Assembly: GCF_008180725.1 (NCBI RefSeq)
Contig: NZ_VTEV01000010.1
Coordinates: 74,582-138,581 of the forward strand
Direction: 5' to 3'
From: Sutcliffiella horikoshii
Lineage (GTDB): Bacteria; Bacillota; Bacilli; Bacillales; Bacillaceae_I
Length of the DNA stretch: 64,000 nt
Made by a program: the position numbers and the translations under genes. Shown in pieces: positions 55,411 to 62,648 of this stretch (position 1 is its first letter; every line of letters starts with the position of its first letter). Below the pieces are notes generated by a model. That model had not been told where the DNA came from and made no database searches. It worked only from the letters and a program-made list of their open reading frames with translations.

Positions 55411-55441
55411 AAAAGCTTTACTTCCTACTTGAAGTAAAGCA
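55411..55441 (-). terminator. Terminator upstream of the sigma-factor gene
   Basis: GCTTTACTTC and GAAGTAAAGC form a perfect 10-bp stem; the minus-strand 3' side is TTTTTTTTAT. It isolates the sigma gene from leftward readthrough. Confidence 0.75.
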
Positions 55442-55587
55442 TATAGGTATGAAGAATTTAATAAAAAATTTGACCCAATCATATCTTTTCCTTTTTCAAC
55501 AATAATGCTCTTTAGTACAATACTTCACATTGTTAACTATATTCTAACATATATATCCAATTCTCTTTAATGGTTGTTCAACAATCT

Positions 55588-55705
55588 GGCCCAAAATACA
55601 AAATGAGCACCGATTCTTCTTCAAGAATGGCGCCCGATTGCCGAAGACTCGATTTCGAGATAACTTGTATATGTTCTTCAATTAAAGTTCCTAGATTGCC
55701 TAAGA
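55588..55705. repeat. Cassette-type intergenic repeat, copy 9
   Basis: GGCCCAAAATACAAAATGAG, CACCGATTCTTC, TTCAAGAATGGCGCCCGATT, then GCCGAAGACTCGATTTCGAG. Near-identical to copy 3 over the hairpin and to copy 8 over the right flank; a further CCTAGATTGCCTAAGAAC fragment follows at 55688. 3' of the MFS gene. Confidence 0.85.
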
Positions 55706-55778
55706 ACAAGTAAATCTTTCTGCTCGGTTCAATTCGTTATTTAAAGCATTCCTTTATCCTTTAAGATAAAGATAAAAA

Positions 55779-55811
55779 ATGAAGGTTTTGCAGCAACCAA
55801 AACCTTCATTC
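55779..55811 (-). terminator. Terminator of the MFS gene
   Basis: AATGAAGGTTTTG and CAAAACCTTCATT form a perfect 13-bp stem; on the minus strand it is followed by TTTTTAT. Confidence 0.9.
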
Positions 55812-55817
55812 ATATAT

Positions 55818-57026
55818 TTATTGTTTCATCACATTTCTAACGAACAATCGCTTGTTTTGATGAACGATTACACTTACTATTGCAAGTAAAACCCCTGATA
55901 TGATAAATACGAATCTAATTCCCATAAAATCTGCTAGTAGACCCATAACAAGAGAACCAATTCCAAACATTCCGGTTCCGATAGCACCTAAAGAGGTATA
56001 AACCGTTGTTAAATGTTCTTTTGAAACGCTAGTTTGTATAATCGATTGTTGAGGTATGCTCTTAATTTGTGCAAAAAGCCCTACAAAGAGGGATAATATT
56101 AATGCAACGATAGGAATACTATTTATGCTAAATAATAATGTAACTACAAAGCTTAAGAGTGAACCAAGAAAAATAAAGGTGCCTAGGTTCTTTTCAATAA
56201 AATTGGAAAATTTAATACAATAGACACTCCCTAGAATTAACCCTAAAAAGAATGCACCATTAATAAAGCCCCACCATTTTTCATCAACATTTAAACCATC
56301 GCTGACATACACATATAATATGGCAGCAATCCACACCGTTCCAGCAATAGTTTCAAAAAAATCGATCCAAGCGATTCTTTTTAATACTGGAGTGTTTATT
56401 ATAGTTACCCATCCTTCTTTTATCTGTTCAAATTTACCTTTGGGTTCGGTTCTATTTTGACTTACATCTTCTAAAAAGCAAAGTATGATGCTTGCAACCA
56501 CGAATAATAATCCGACCAACCATACCAATTGTTGAGAACTCATAACAATAAGAAACATACTTCCTACAATCCACATAGATGCTTGTATGACCTGAGTAAC
56601 TGTATTGGAAATTCCATTAGCTTGAATCAAATGTTCAGGTTCAACATAGTGTGGAATCATTGTTTGTCTTATTGGATTGGCACATCCATCAAGAAAAGCA
56701 ATAAACCCTATAATTAGGAATATTAAATAATAATTAGATGCTGTTATTCCCATCAACATAAAACCTAAAATAAAAAGCGAAATCGTTTTTCCAATTTGCG
56801 AGCCAGCATTTAACCACTTAAGATTTACTTTTCCAATCAATAAAGGCGTTAATATACTAGATAAAAACATAGAAGTAGTAATCGTAAATGGTACAAATGA
56901 AGATGCAGTTGCAGACCCCGTTAATACGAATATAGTACTAATAACGCTAATCATATATAATACATCGCCAATATTAGCGAGCGAATTACCCAATAGTAAT
57001 AGTAAGAAGTTCTTATTTAATTTCAT
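55818..57026 (-). CDS. MFS transporter (MFS_3/macrolide-efflux-like)
   Basis: 402 residues, twelve hydrophobic segments, opening FLLLLLGNSLANIGDVLYMISVI, with IAFLDGCANPIRQTMIPHYVEPEHLIQANGISNTVTQ in the middle, the pattern of Mef/MFS_3 efflux proteins. A drug or siderophore may be exported; the substrate is unknown. Its leader contains a short ORF and structures able to hide the Shine-Dalgarno (GGGGGAT), suggesting inducible translation. Confidence 0.86.
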   Translation of the reverse strand: MKLNKNFLLLLLGNSLANIGDVLYMISVISTIFVLTGSATASSFVPFTITTSMFLSSILTPLLIGKVNLKWLNAGSQIGKTISLFILGFMLMGITASNYYLIFLIIGFIAFLDGCANPIRQTMIPHYVEPEHLIQANGISNTVTQVIQASMWIVGSMFLIVMSSQQLVWLVGLLFVVASIILCFLEDVSQNRTEPKGKFEQIKEGWVTIINTPVLKRIAWIDFFETIAGTVWIAAILYVYVSDGLNVDEKWWGFINGAFFLGLILGSVYCIKFSNFIEKNLGTFIFLGSLLSFVVTLLFSINSIPIVALILSLFVGLFAQIKSIPQQSIIQTSVSKEHLTTVYTSLGAIGTGMFGIGSLVMGLLADFMGIRFVFIISGVLLAIVSVIVHQNKRLFVRNVMKQ

Positions 57027-57027
57027 T

Positions 57028-57140
57028 TTGTATCCCCCAATTTTTAAGTTAAATCTTTAATGGGGAAAACTTAATTTGGACTATTCATTTATTAATTGCT
57101 CCTTTCTCTTAACGAATAAATCTGGGGGACTAGATTTATT
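57028..57140 (-). promoter_or_regulatory. Possible translational attenuator of the MFS gene
   Basis: On the minus strand, in order: hairpin AATAAATCT-AGTCCCCC-AGATTTATT (57115-57140), a Shine-Dalgarno AAAGGAG, the 5-codon ORF MNSPN (57071-57088), TTTTCCCCATT (57058-57070) and the gene's own site TTGGGGGAT (57030-57040). TCCCCA can pair with TGGGGG and hide it; the hairpin loop CCCCC is a second complement. Confidence 0.45.
57071..57088 (-). CDS. Five-codon upstream ORF (MNSPN) before the MFS gene
   Basis: ATG AAT AGT CCA AAT TAA with AAAGGAG ten bases upstream. Its stop lies directly before the strand that would mask the MFS ribosome binding site. Too short to judge by composition. Confidence 0.4.
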   Translation of the reverse strand: MNSPN

Positions 57141-57290
57141 ACTAAATTTTTTAGCTTCATAATCAAATGTTTATATGAATATTAAATCAATTAGGTCTCT
57201 TTATTGTTTTGTAAATATAAACGTTTTCTTGATATTTAATTATTATTTCAAATATTGAACATTTACTCAATAGATATTTCACATAATTAA

Positions 57291-57325
57291 GAAGCTTACC
57301 TTTATCCCAGATAAGCACCCGTTGA
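57291..57325. repeat. Cassette-type intergenic repeat, copy 10
   Basis: AAGAAGCTTACCTTTATCCC and AGATAAGCACCCGTTGAATA carry the AGC-CCCGTTGAAT core; hairpin AAGCTTA/TAAGC is weak. 3' of the 57381-57980 gene. The rest of the 57141-57380 gap is A/T-rich without a gene. Confidence 0.65.
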
Positions 57326-57380
57326 ATAAATATATTATATAAATTCATTTTCAAATGCACCAATTTTCCCTATGCAATAG

Positions 57381-57980
57381 TTATCTTTTTTCATTAACTA
57401 CATTATGGTAATCAATTTCCAAATAATATGTTTCTCTACTTAGAACATCATAAAAGAAAGGAACAAACTCCAATTCTTTAAAAACATAAACTTCTATTTG
57501 TTCAACATTATTTCGATATGCTTCAAATATCCTATGGTTTCCATTAATACAATATGGTTTGTTATTCGTTAAATATCGACTCTGGAGAACCATTACAGGA
57601 TTTTTATGATTGGGGTTAATCAGATTTGAATCTTTATTTATGTTACCTTGATCAACAGCATCAATTATGTTTGACGGAGCAAACTGTACTGGCTTAATAC
57701 CCTCTTCTTTTATAAATGAAGTAGCACATTCAATGTCTAAAGCATATTCAAATACACCAGTTGGATACTCTAGATATAATGAAAAGGTTTCCTGCCCAAT
57801 CGGATGAGTAACAGGGTAAATTTCACTACTAAGAGATTGATTTAAAATTTCAGTCCACTTTTTGGCAACCTTAGCCCCATGTACAGATTTTTTCTCCATT
57901 TCTTTAATACGTGAAATAAAGTGTTTATTGGGGTTAAAATATTGAGATTCTGTTTCATAAATTTTAATTTTACTTTTCAT
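57381..57980 (-). CDS. ParB-like hypothetical protein
   Basis: 199 residues. The segment PVMVLQSRYLTNNKPYCINGNHRIFEAYRNNVEQIEVYVF resembles a ParB/Srx-fold box (NGNHRI with variable loop), preceded by VQFAPSNIIDAVDQ. No DNA-binding domain is evident. Single gene bounded by repeats at 57291 and 58245. Confidence 0.6.
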   Translation of the reverse strand: MKSKIKIYETESQYFNPNKHFISRIKEMEKKSVHGAKVAKKWTEILNQSLSSEIYPVTHPIGQETFSLYLEYPTGVFEYALDIECATSFIKEEGIKPVQFAPSNIIDAVDQGNINKDSNLINPNHKNPVMVLQSRYLTNNKPYCINGNHRIFEAYRNNVEQIEVYVFKELEFVPFFYDVLSRETYYLEIDYHNVVNEKR

Positions 57981-58244
57981 TTACAAATACACCTTACTCC
58001 GTTTTAATTATCTTATTTTTATATACATTATACATCTTTGCTAATATAAAAATGAATTATCCCAAGCTCCCTTAGTACTCTCCTTGTTTTCAACCAGGTT
58101 ATTCCACTTTTCATCTGCATTTAGTTTATTGATAGTACAAAGTCTTCTTTTCTATAATTCCTAACCTCAAGTAATTTTTCATTTTTTAGTCTTATTTGCA
58201 AGGAATCTCCACCTCTTGTGTTTAAAAATATGTCCAATGCTTAA
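57981..58244. other. Intergenic region
   Basis: About 260 bp upstream of the ParB-like gene with no supported frame, hairpin or promoter that I could distinguish. Confidence 0.4.
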
Positions 58245-58291
58245 GTAGGAAGCGACCCTCAATGCTAGAATCGCCCTAGATTGCGGAATAC
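58245..58291. repeat. Cassette-type intergenic repeat, copy 11
   Basis: AGGAAGCGACCCTCAATGCT, AGAATCGCCCTAGATTGC, GGAATAC. AGCGA...TCGCC arms and CTAGATTGC as in copy 7. The stop of the next gene (58296) is five bases away. Confidence 0.72.
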
Positions 58292-58295
58292 TTTT

Positions 58296-58709
58296 TTAAT
58301 CCCACCAAATAGAATAAACCTTGTACTCTGGTAACAGGCTAGGGGCATTAGGAGGCTCTCCAAAAGCATATCCCTCATCTATTTCGGATGGTTCTAAGTC
58401 TGTAACCCAAGAACCTAATAAAGACTCATTTACACTCGTAATAACATAAATCCTTTCTGAAAAAGCCCAATACTCCTCATCATCTTCCAGTTCCATAATT
58501 TCAACAAGAACATCTTGTACATTATCTTTGTTTCTAATTCTAAGTAATACATCATAGAATTTTTCAACTCCAGGATGATCCATTAAATTACAACCAATAG
58601 AGCTTTCATCGTTGTTCCCTTCAAAAAAATCTTCGAGCGTTACGATTGGTGCAGTTTTTGCATCTGGATAACCCTGTGCATATATCTTCTCTTCAAGTTG
58701 TTTTCTCAT
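58296..58709 (-). CDS. Hypothetical acidic protein
   Basis: 137 residues, acidic, soluble (TLEDFFEGNNDESSIGCNLMDHPG, YWAFSERIYVITSV, EPPNAPSLLPEYKVYSIWWD). The Trp-rich end and acidity are reminiscent of small immunity-type proteins, but I do not recognise a family. GGGGAGGTATAGAATA precedes the ATG. Single gene between repeats. Confidence 0.6.
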   Translation of the reverse strand: MRKQLEEKIYAQGYPDAKTAPIVTLEDFFEGNNDESSIGCNLMDHPGVEKFYDVLLRIRNKDNVQDVLVEIMELEDDEEYWAFSERIYVITSVNESLLGSWVTDLEPSEIDEGYAFGEPPNAPSLLPEYKVYSIWWD

Positions 58710-58782
58710 TATTCTATACCTCCCCGAAATCGTATAACTGTTTATGTAGACATACTTTTCATACCAATATAGCTATTACGTG

Positions 58783-58828
58783 TAAAGCGTGCCATTGTGC
58801 TACAATCGCCCTAGTTAGTTGAAGTGTA
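58783..58828. repeat. Cassette-type intergenic repeat, copy 12
   Basis: TAAAGCGTGCCATTGTGCTA, CAATCGCCCTAGTTAGTTGA, AGTGTAA. The CTAGTTAGTTGAAG end matches copy 5. 3' of the 58854-59321 gene. Confidence 0.7.
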
Positions 58829-58853
58829 ATTATTCACAAACTTACACTACAAT

Positions 58854-59321
58854 TTATTCTGCATACTTTTCTCGGTATTTATTGTTATATTCTTTAATCC
58901 ATTCCATATCGATTGGTCCATTCACAACTTCATAGTAATTTCCAACAAGAATATGAACACGATTCTCAAGCACCCAAACAATTGCTGGATTTGCCTTTGA
59001 ATGATTAATGGTAAATTCAAAGCGTTCCTCACTATTTATTTTTTCAATAAAGGTATCTTCGCTTACCTTTTTTATACGATACTGACTTAAGAATTCCATT
59101 AGCTCAACTACTGGTTCCTTTTCTTCCGTCATCCATTCATAAGCCCTATTATCAGGCACCAATTCTCTATCCTTTATAAATCCCAATGAATAAAAATCTC
59201 TTTGATTAAAATTTATTAAATCATCTAAACTCCTTTGCCTATAATCATTAAATGTTTTTAAGGAAAAAAAGACTATTATTGCAATAATTCCTAAAGTTAT
59301 GTATCTATATTTTTTACTCAT
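58854..59321 (-). CDS. Hypothetical membrane-anchored protein
   Basis: 155 residues: one N-terminal hydrophobic helix (ITLGIIAIIVFFSLKTF), then a soluble domain (REDFYSLGFI-like NQRDFYSLGFIKDRELVPDNRAYEWMTEEKEP). Unrecognised. Single gene with a repeat at its 3' side and the IS on its 5' side. Confidence 0.62.
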   Translation of the reverse strand: MSKKYRYITLGIIAIIVFFSLKTFNDYRQRSLDDLINFNQRDFYSLGFIKDRELVPDNRAYEWMTEEKEPVVELMEFLSQYRIKKVSEDTFIEKINSEERFEFTINHSKANPAIVWVLENRVHILVGNYYEVVNGPIDMEWIKEYNNKYREKYAE

Positions 59322-59489
59322 AATTATCCCCCCTTTTACAATCTTCTACAATCCTTGTCTTTACAATTAAATTCGCTATCAATTAAAGAAATTCCTTGTT
59401 CAACTAACCTCCCTCTATAAAGAAAGGAATAACTCTGGCTTTCTAGCTTTTTCTTATGATTTCATTAGGATCTATATTAATTCGACATC

Positions 59490-59800
59490 AAAGTCATGGA
59501 TGTAAGTTGAAAGTATGGTTATTTTTGGTGCGTTAGAGAAAAAAAGTCCTTAACCGCCTAACCACTCCTATCCAAAAAAATGGTGGCTAAGTAAAAGTAT
59601 GGTTGCACTGGTGGATGTCCACATGTCTCATGGAGGTCAACCCTCCCATGTCTCACAGAGTCTATGCTCCAAAATTCCTTCGTCCAACCTTTCCATGAGG
59701 TGGATGTCAGTGATGCTGCCCGACAGGATCTAAGTCCGTAGTATTGTTGTTTTACTGACTAATCCGTGCTTCAAATGTCTAAATAATTTTCCTAATAAAA
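59490..59800 (-). ncRNA. Candidate bridge-RNA region of the IS1111-type element
   Basis: Non-coding segment 3' of the transposase with several local inverted repeats (for example TGTCTCATGGAGG and CCTCCCATGTCTCA-type arms; TCCATGAGGTGGA). It contains ATGCTGCCC (59713-59721), identical to the repeat at 61230-61238 next to the element. Boundaries are not determinable by eye. Confidence 0.45.
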
Positions 59801-59827
59801 CTTTATAAAAAACAAACTATATGATTC

Positions 59828-61114
59828 CTAAGCTACTTTCTGTAATAGTGCCATATGAGGAATATCCTTCAACATTCTATCTTCACTAAATTCACATTGT
59901 TTTGTCCCAATCGTAAAAAGAATTCGTATCAGTTTATTACATATGGCTATCAACGATTGCATTTTCTTTAGAGGATTATTTTTACGTGTTGTAAAATACT
60001 CATGTAAAGCTTTAAAAGCAGTGTTCTTAGCAACCAAAGGCATCGCTACTCGGAAGAGGAGAGCCCTTAGTGTCTTCCTGCCCCGCTTTGTAATCTTCGT
60101 TTGCCCTTTGTGCTTTCCAGAGGTATTCTCCTTTAGGCTTAACCCAGCTAACTTGATGATTTGTCGAGGGTGAGAATAGTAACTTAAATTCCCTACTTCT
60201 GAGAAGAAGCCAGCTACAGTGTCCTTGCCGATTCCTGTAATGGCTAACATTTGTTGAACACCTGGTATTCGTTCAAGGAGTCCATCAATATCAGATTCTA
60301 GTTCTTCGAACTTCTTATATATCAACTCATACTTGTCTAGTAAAGTGCGAAGCTCTAATTTAGCCATCCTTGAACCTTCACGAATACCGATAGAGTCTTT
60401 CGCTACTCGTTTAAGTTCTTGAACTTTACTGAGTCCAACCGCACGCTTTACAGCTTTTCTGAGGTGAATGAGGATCTCTTGTTCCGAGAGGATCTCTAAC
60501 TCATGTGGTAATGCATTTAACTTTAATAATTGTAGTGCTGCTTTTCCTTCCCAATCCTTAAACACTGTAAGAAATTCTGGGAAATATCGATCTAACCAAT
60601 TATGAATCTGTCCCTGCACAGCTTGTAAGTCAACAAATAGGAGATCACGTATTTTCCTTGCCACACGAAGTTCTGCATAAACCTCCTGTGGAATATTAGG
60701 TTCGGCATATCTTCCATCTTTGACTAGCTGTGCAATAACTCTTGCGTCCTTTACGTCATTTTTGGTTGGAGAATTATCATCTAATTCTTTAGATTTCTTC
60801 ACATGCATAGGATTTACAACGACAAACTTAATCTCCTCTTCTTTAAGAAAATGAGCAAGGTTGAGCCAATAATGCCCTGTCGGCTCCATTCCTATAATTA
60901 TCTTACGCATGCCGTGTTGTTCCATCAATTGCTTTATCCAGCTTAAAAAAAGATCAAAATGTGGTTTCGTATTTTCAAAGTGACAAGGTGCACCAAACTC
61001 TAGTCCTCTAAAGTCTTGAGCACGAGCTACATGCTTGAACTTCGCAATATCCACACCTATAATCAGTGTTTCAGAAGTAATTTGAGCAATCTTTTCATTT
61101 TGGTTATAATTCAT
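59828..61114 (-). CDS. IS110 family transposase (DEDD plus Tnp_20)
   Basis: 428 residues. RuvC-like DEDD domain: LIIGVDIAKFKH (Asp22), IIIGMEPTGHYWLNLA (Glu), NDVKDARVIAQLV (Asp, Asp). C-terminal Tnp_20 domain: IPGVQQMLAITGIGKDTVAGFFSEVGNLSYYSHPRQIIKLAGL and LKENTSGKHKGQTKITKRG with the catalytic Ser. Full length and apparently intact. These recombinases act with a bridge RNA. Confidence 0.93.
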   Translation of the reverse strand: MNYNQNEKIAQITSETLIIGVDIAKFKHVARAQDFRGLEFGAPCHFENTKPHFDLFLSWIKQLMEQHGMRKIIIGMEPTGHYWLNLAHFLKEEEIKFVVVNPMHVKKSKELDDNSPTKNDVKDARVIAQLVKDGRYAEPNIPQEVYAELRVARKIRDLLFVDLQAVQGQIHNWLDRYFPEFLTVFKDWEGKAALQLLKLNALPHELEILSEQEILIHLRKAVKRAVGLSKVQELKRVAKDSIGIREGSRMAKLELRTLLDKYELIYKKFEELESDIDGLLERIPGVQQMLAITGIGKDTVAGFFSEVGNLSYYSHPRQIIKLAGLSLKENTSGKHKGQTKITKRGRKTLRALLFRVAMPLVAKNTAFKALHEYFTTRKNNPLKKMQSLIAICNKLIRILFTIGTKQCEFSEDRMLKDIPHMALLQKVA

Positions 61115-61217
61115 ATTGAATGCCTCCTGGTAAATATGTTTTGTCCTTTTCGCTGGCCAGCTTCAGGACACTCATATCATACCAAGAGGTTATTTTTTTG
61201 TTCAAACCTCATTTTTC

Positions 61218-61305
61218 TTCATTACAGGAATGCTGCCCTTTTCTTGAACAAAGGGCGGATGCTTCTTCAGCAAACGCCCCCTTTAGTTTAAGTGAAAATC
61301 TTCAC
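61218..61305. repeat. Cassette-type intergenic repeat, copy 13
   Basis: ATTACAGGAATGCTGCCCTT, TTCTTGAACAAAGGGCGGAT, then CAGCAAACGCCCCCTTTAG. GCCCTTT and AAAGGGC pair. Left part equals copy 8. 3' of the 61374-61901 gene and directly beside the IS1111-type element. Confidence 0.72.
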
Positions 61306-61373
61306 AATTTTAAGTAAGAGCATATCAAAAGCGAATCCTAACTAAAAGCACTCTTATATGCAATAACCGAGAT

Positions 61374-61901
61374 TTATTTCCCTATCCCTTCAGCATAACA
61401 CCTCAATTTTAAAATATATCTAATACTTTCAGGTTCAGTTTCAATAGACTTATTGAGTTTTTGTAATGTTCTTTTTCCTACTCGCCTATCTATTAAGGAA
61501 AGGAACTTTATTATAATATCAGAAGATTTTAAAGACTTTTCTATGGGGGAGCTAAGGTATTCTTCTACTGAGTCAAAAAAATCATACTGTGCCAAAATCC
61601 CCTCTGTTTTAATCATTTCATGAGCTTGTTCTCCAATTTCTAAGTTTTGCTCATAATTATTGATATCGTATTCAATAATTTTCTTTTCTCTAATATCCCA
61701 TTCTTTTCTATACATTGCTCTTTCAGCTGTGATTGTACACATACTTAATATTTCTTTTTTATCGACTGTTATAACTGCCCTACCCAATTGGTCATGGGCT
61801 TTACGATAATTAATAATATGAAAATCAATACGGTCTTTTAATGAATCACAGGTAAAACTTTTTAATTGCTTTTTTACTTTGCTCCATTTAGGACTATACA
61901 T
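61374..61901 (-). CDS. SF0329-like hypothetical protein
   Basis: 175 residues starting MYSPKWSKVKKQLKSFTCDSLKDRIDFHIINYRKAHDQLGRAVITVDKKEI, which I recall as the SF0329 family, of unknown function. Helical, soluble. Single gene between repeats at 61218 and 62005. Confidence 0.68.
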   Translation of the reverse strand: MYSPKWSKVKKQLKSFTCDSLKDRIDFHIINYRKAHDQLGRAVITVDKKEILSMCTITAERAMYRKEWDIREKKIIEYDINNYEQNLEIGEQAHEMIKTEGILAQYDFFDSVEEYLSSPIEKSLKSSDIIIKFLSLIDRRVGKRTLQKLNKSIETEPESIRYILKLRCYAEGIGK

Positions 61902-62004
61902 TTTTTACCTCTTTACCCCAAAAATTCTAACCTTAGTATTAAACAATATTACCTGATTGTGAAAAACCTTGCTAATAAAAACTAGTCAACCAACCTGCCC
62001 TATT

Positions 62005-62107
62005 GCTTAATACCAATTATTTCATAATTTAAAAATTCCTACAATATGAAATTCTCTTTGGCCACGACAAAAATGGCGCTGATCCTTGTTCCTGGATCGC
62101 GCCCGAT
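62005..62107. repeat. Cassette-type intergenic repeat, copy 14, cut by an IS110 insertion
   Basis: GCTTAATACCAATTATTTCA, variable middle, AAAAATGGCGCTGATCC, TTGTTCC, TGGATCGCGCCCGAT; nearly colinear with copy 4. The conserved TCTTGAAGAT that should follow is replaced by the left end of the IS110 element. Confidence 0.88.
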
Positions 62108-62648
62108 CGTAATATAAGTTTAACCAGTTTTTACTGGTTGAACTTTTTTTATTTGGTTTTATTATTGCGGTAGTCGGAGTAGAACGTAGCGCCCGTGGGA
62201 CATGATCCCGTCCGCAAAACTGTTCACTCCCTACTTGTATAAGCATGTTTCAGGCTGGTTGGGACAAAGATCCCGTTTAACAAGCGAACCTATGACAGTA
62301 CAAGCAGCTCTAGGGACAACCGACTAATTATATTTAAGAGGAGGAGATGATGATGAATCCAGTGGTAGGTCTGGATGATCGTAATATAAGTTTAACCAGT
62401 TTTTACTGGTTGAACTTTTTTTATTTGGTTTTATTATTGCGGTAGTCGGAGTAGAACGTAGCGCCCGTGGGACATGATCCCGTCCGCAAAACTGTTCACT
62501 CCCTACTTGTATAAGCATGTTTCAGGCTGGTTGGGACAAAGATCCCGTTTAACAAGCGAACCTATGACAGTACAAGCAGCTCTAGGGACAACCGACTAAT
62601 TATATTTAAGAGGAGGAGATGATGATGAATCCAGTGGTAGGTCTGGAT
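62105..62648. repeat. Exact 272-bp tandem duplication of the IS110 left end
   Basis: 62105-62376 and 62377-62648 are identical and adjacent. Each runs from GATCGTAATATAAG to the tenth transposase codon (...GGTCTGGAT). The first copy yields only a truncated 32-residue frame (62347-62445). Confidence 0.93.
62377..62618 (+). ncRNA. Candidate bridge-RNA region of the IS110 element
   Basis: The non-coding left end opens with the hairpin TTTAACCAGT-TTTT-ACTGGTTGAA, then AACGTAGCGCCCGTGGGACA with GGGA/TCCC arms and a second GGGACAAAGATCCC block. Position (upstream of the transposase), size and two-loop layout are those of IS110-group bridge RNAs. It contains TAGCGCCCG, the core of the array repeat. 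An identical copy is at 62105-62346. Confidence 0.5.

Larger units (their letters stand above)
59480..61200 (-). mobile_element. IS110/IS1111-group insertion sequence
   Basis: One transposase gene (59828-61114) with about 350 bp of structured non-coding DNA downstream of it and about 85 bp upstream. No terminal inverted repeats or target duplication were seen, as usual for this family, so the ends are approximate. Long non-coding DNA after the gene is the IS1111 arrangement. The upstream side abuts a repeat beginning near 61218. Confidence 0.7.

Noticed and set aside
62347..62445. 32-residue frame starting as the IS110 transposase
   Set aside because: It is the duplicated transposase start running into the second left-end copy, not a gene.
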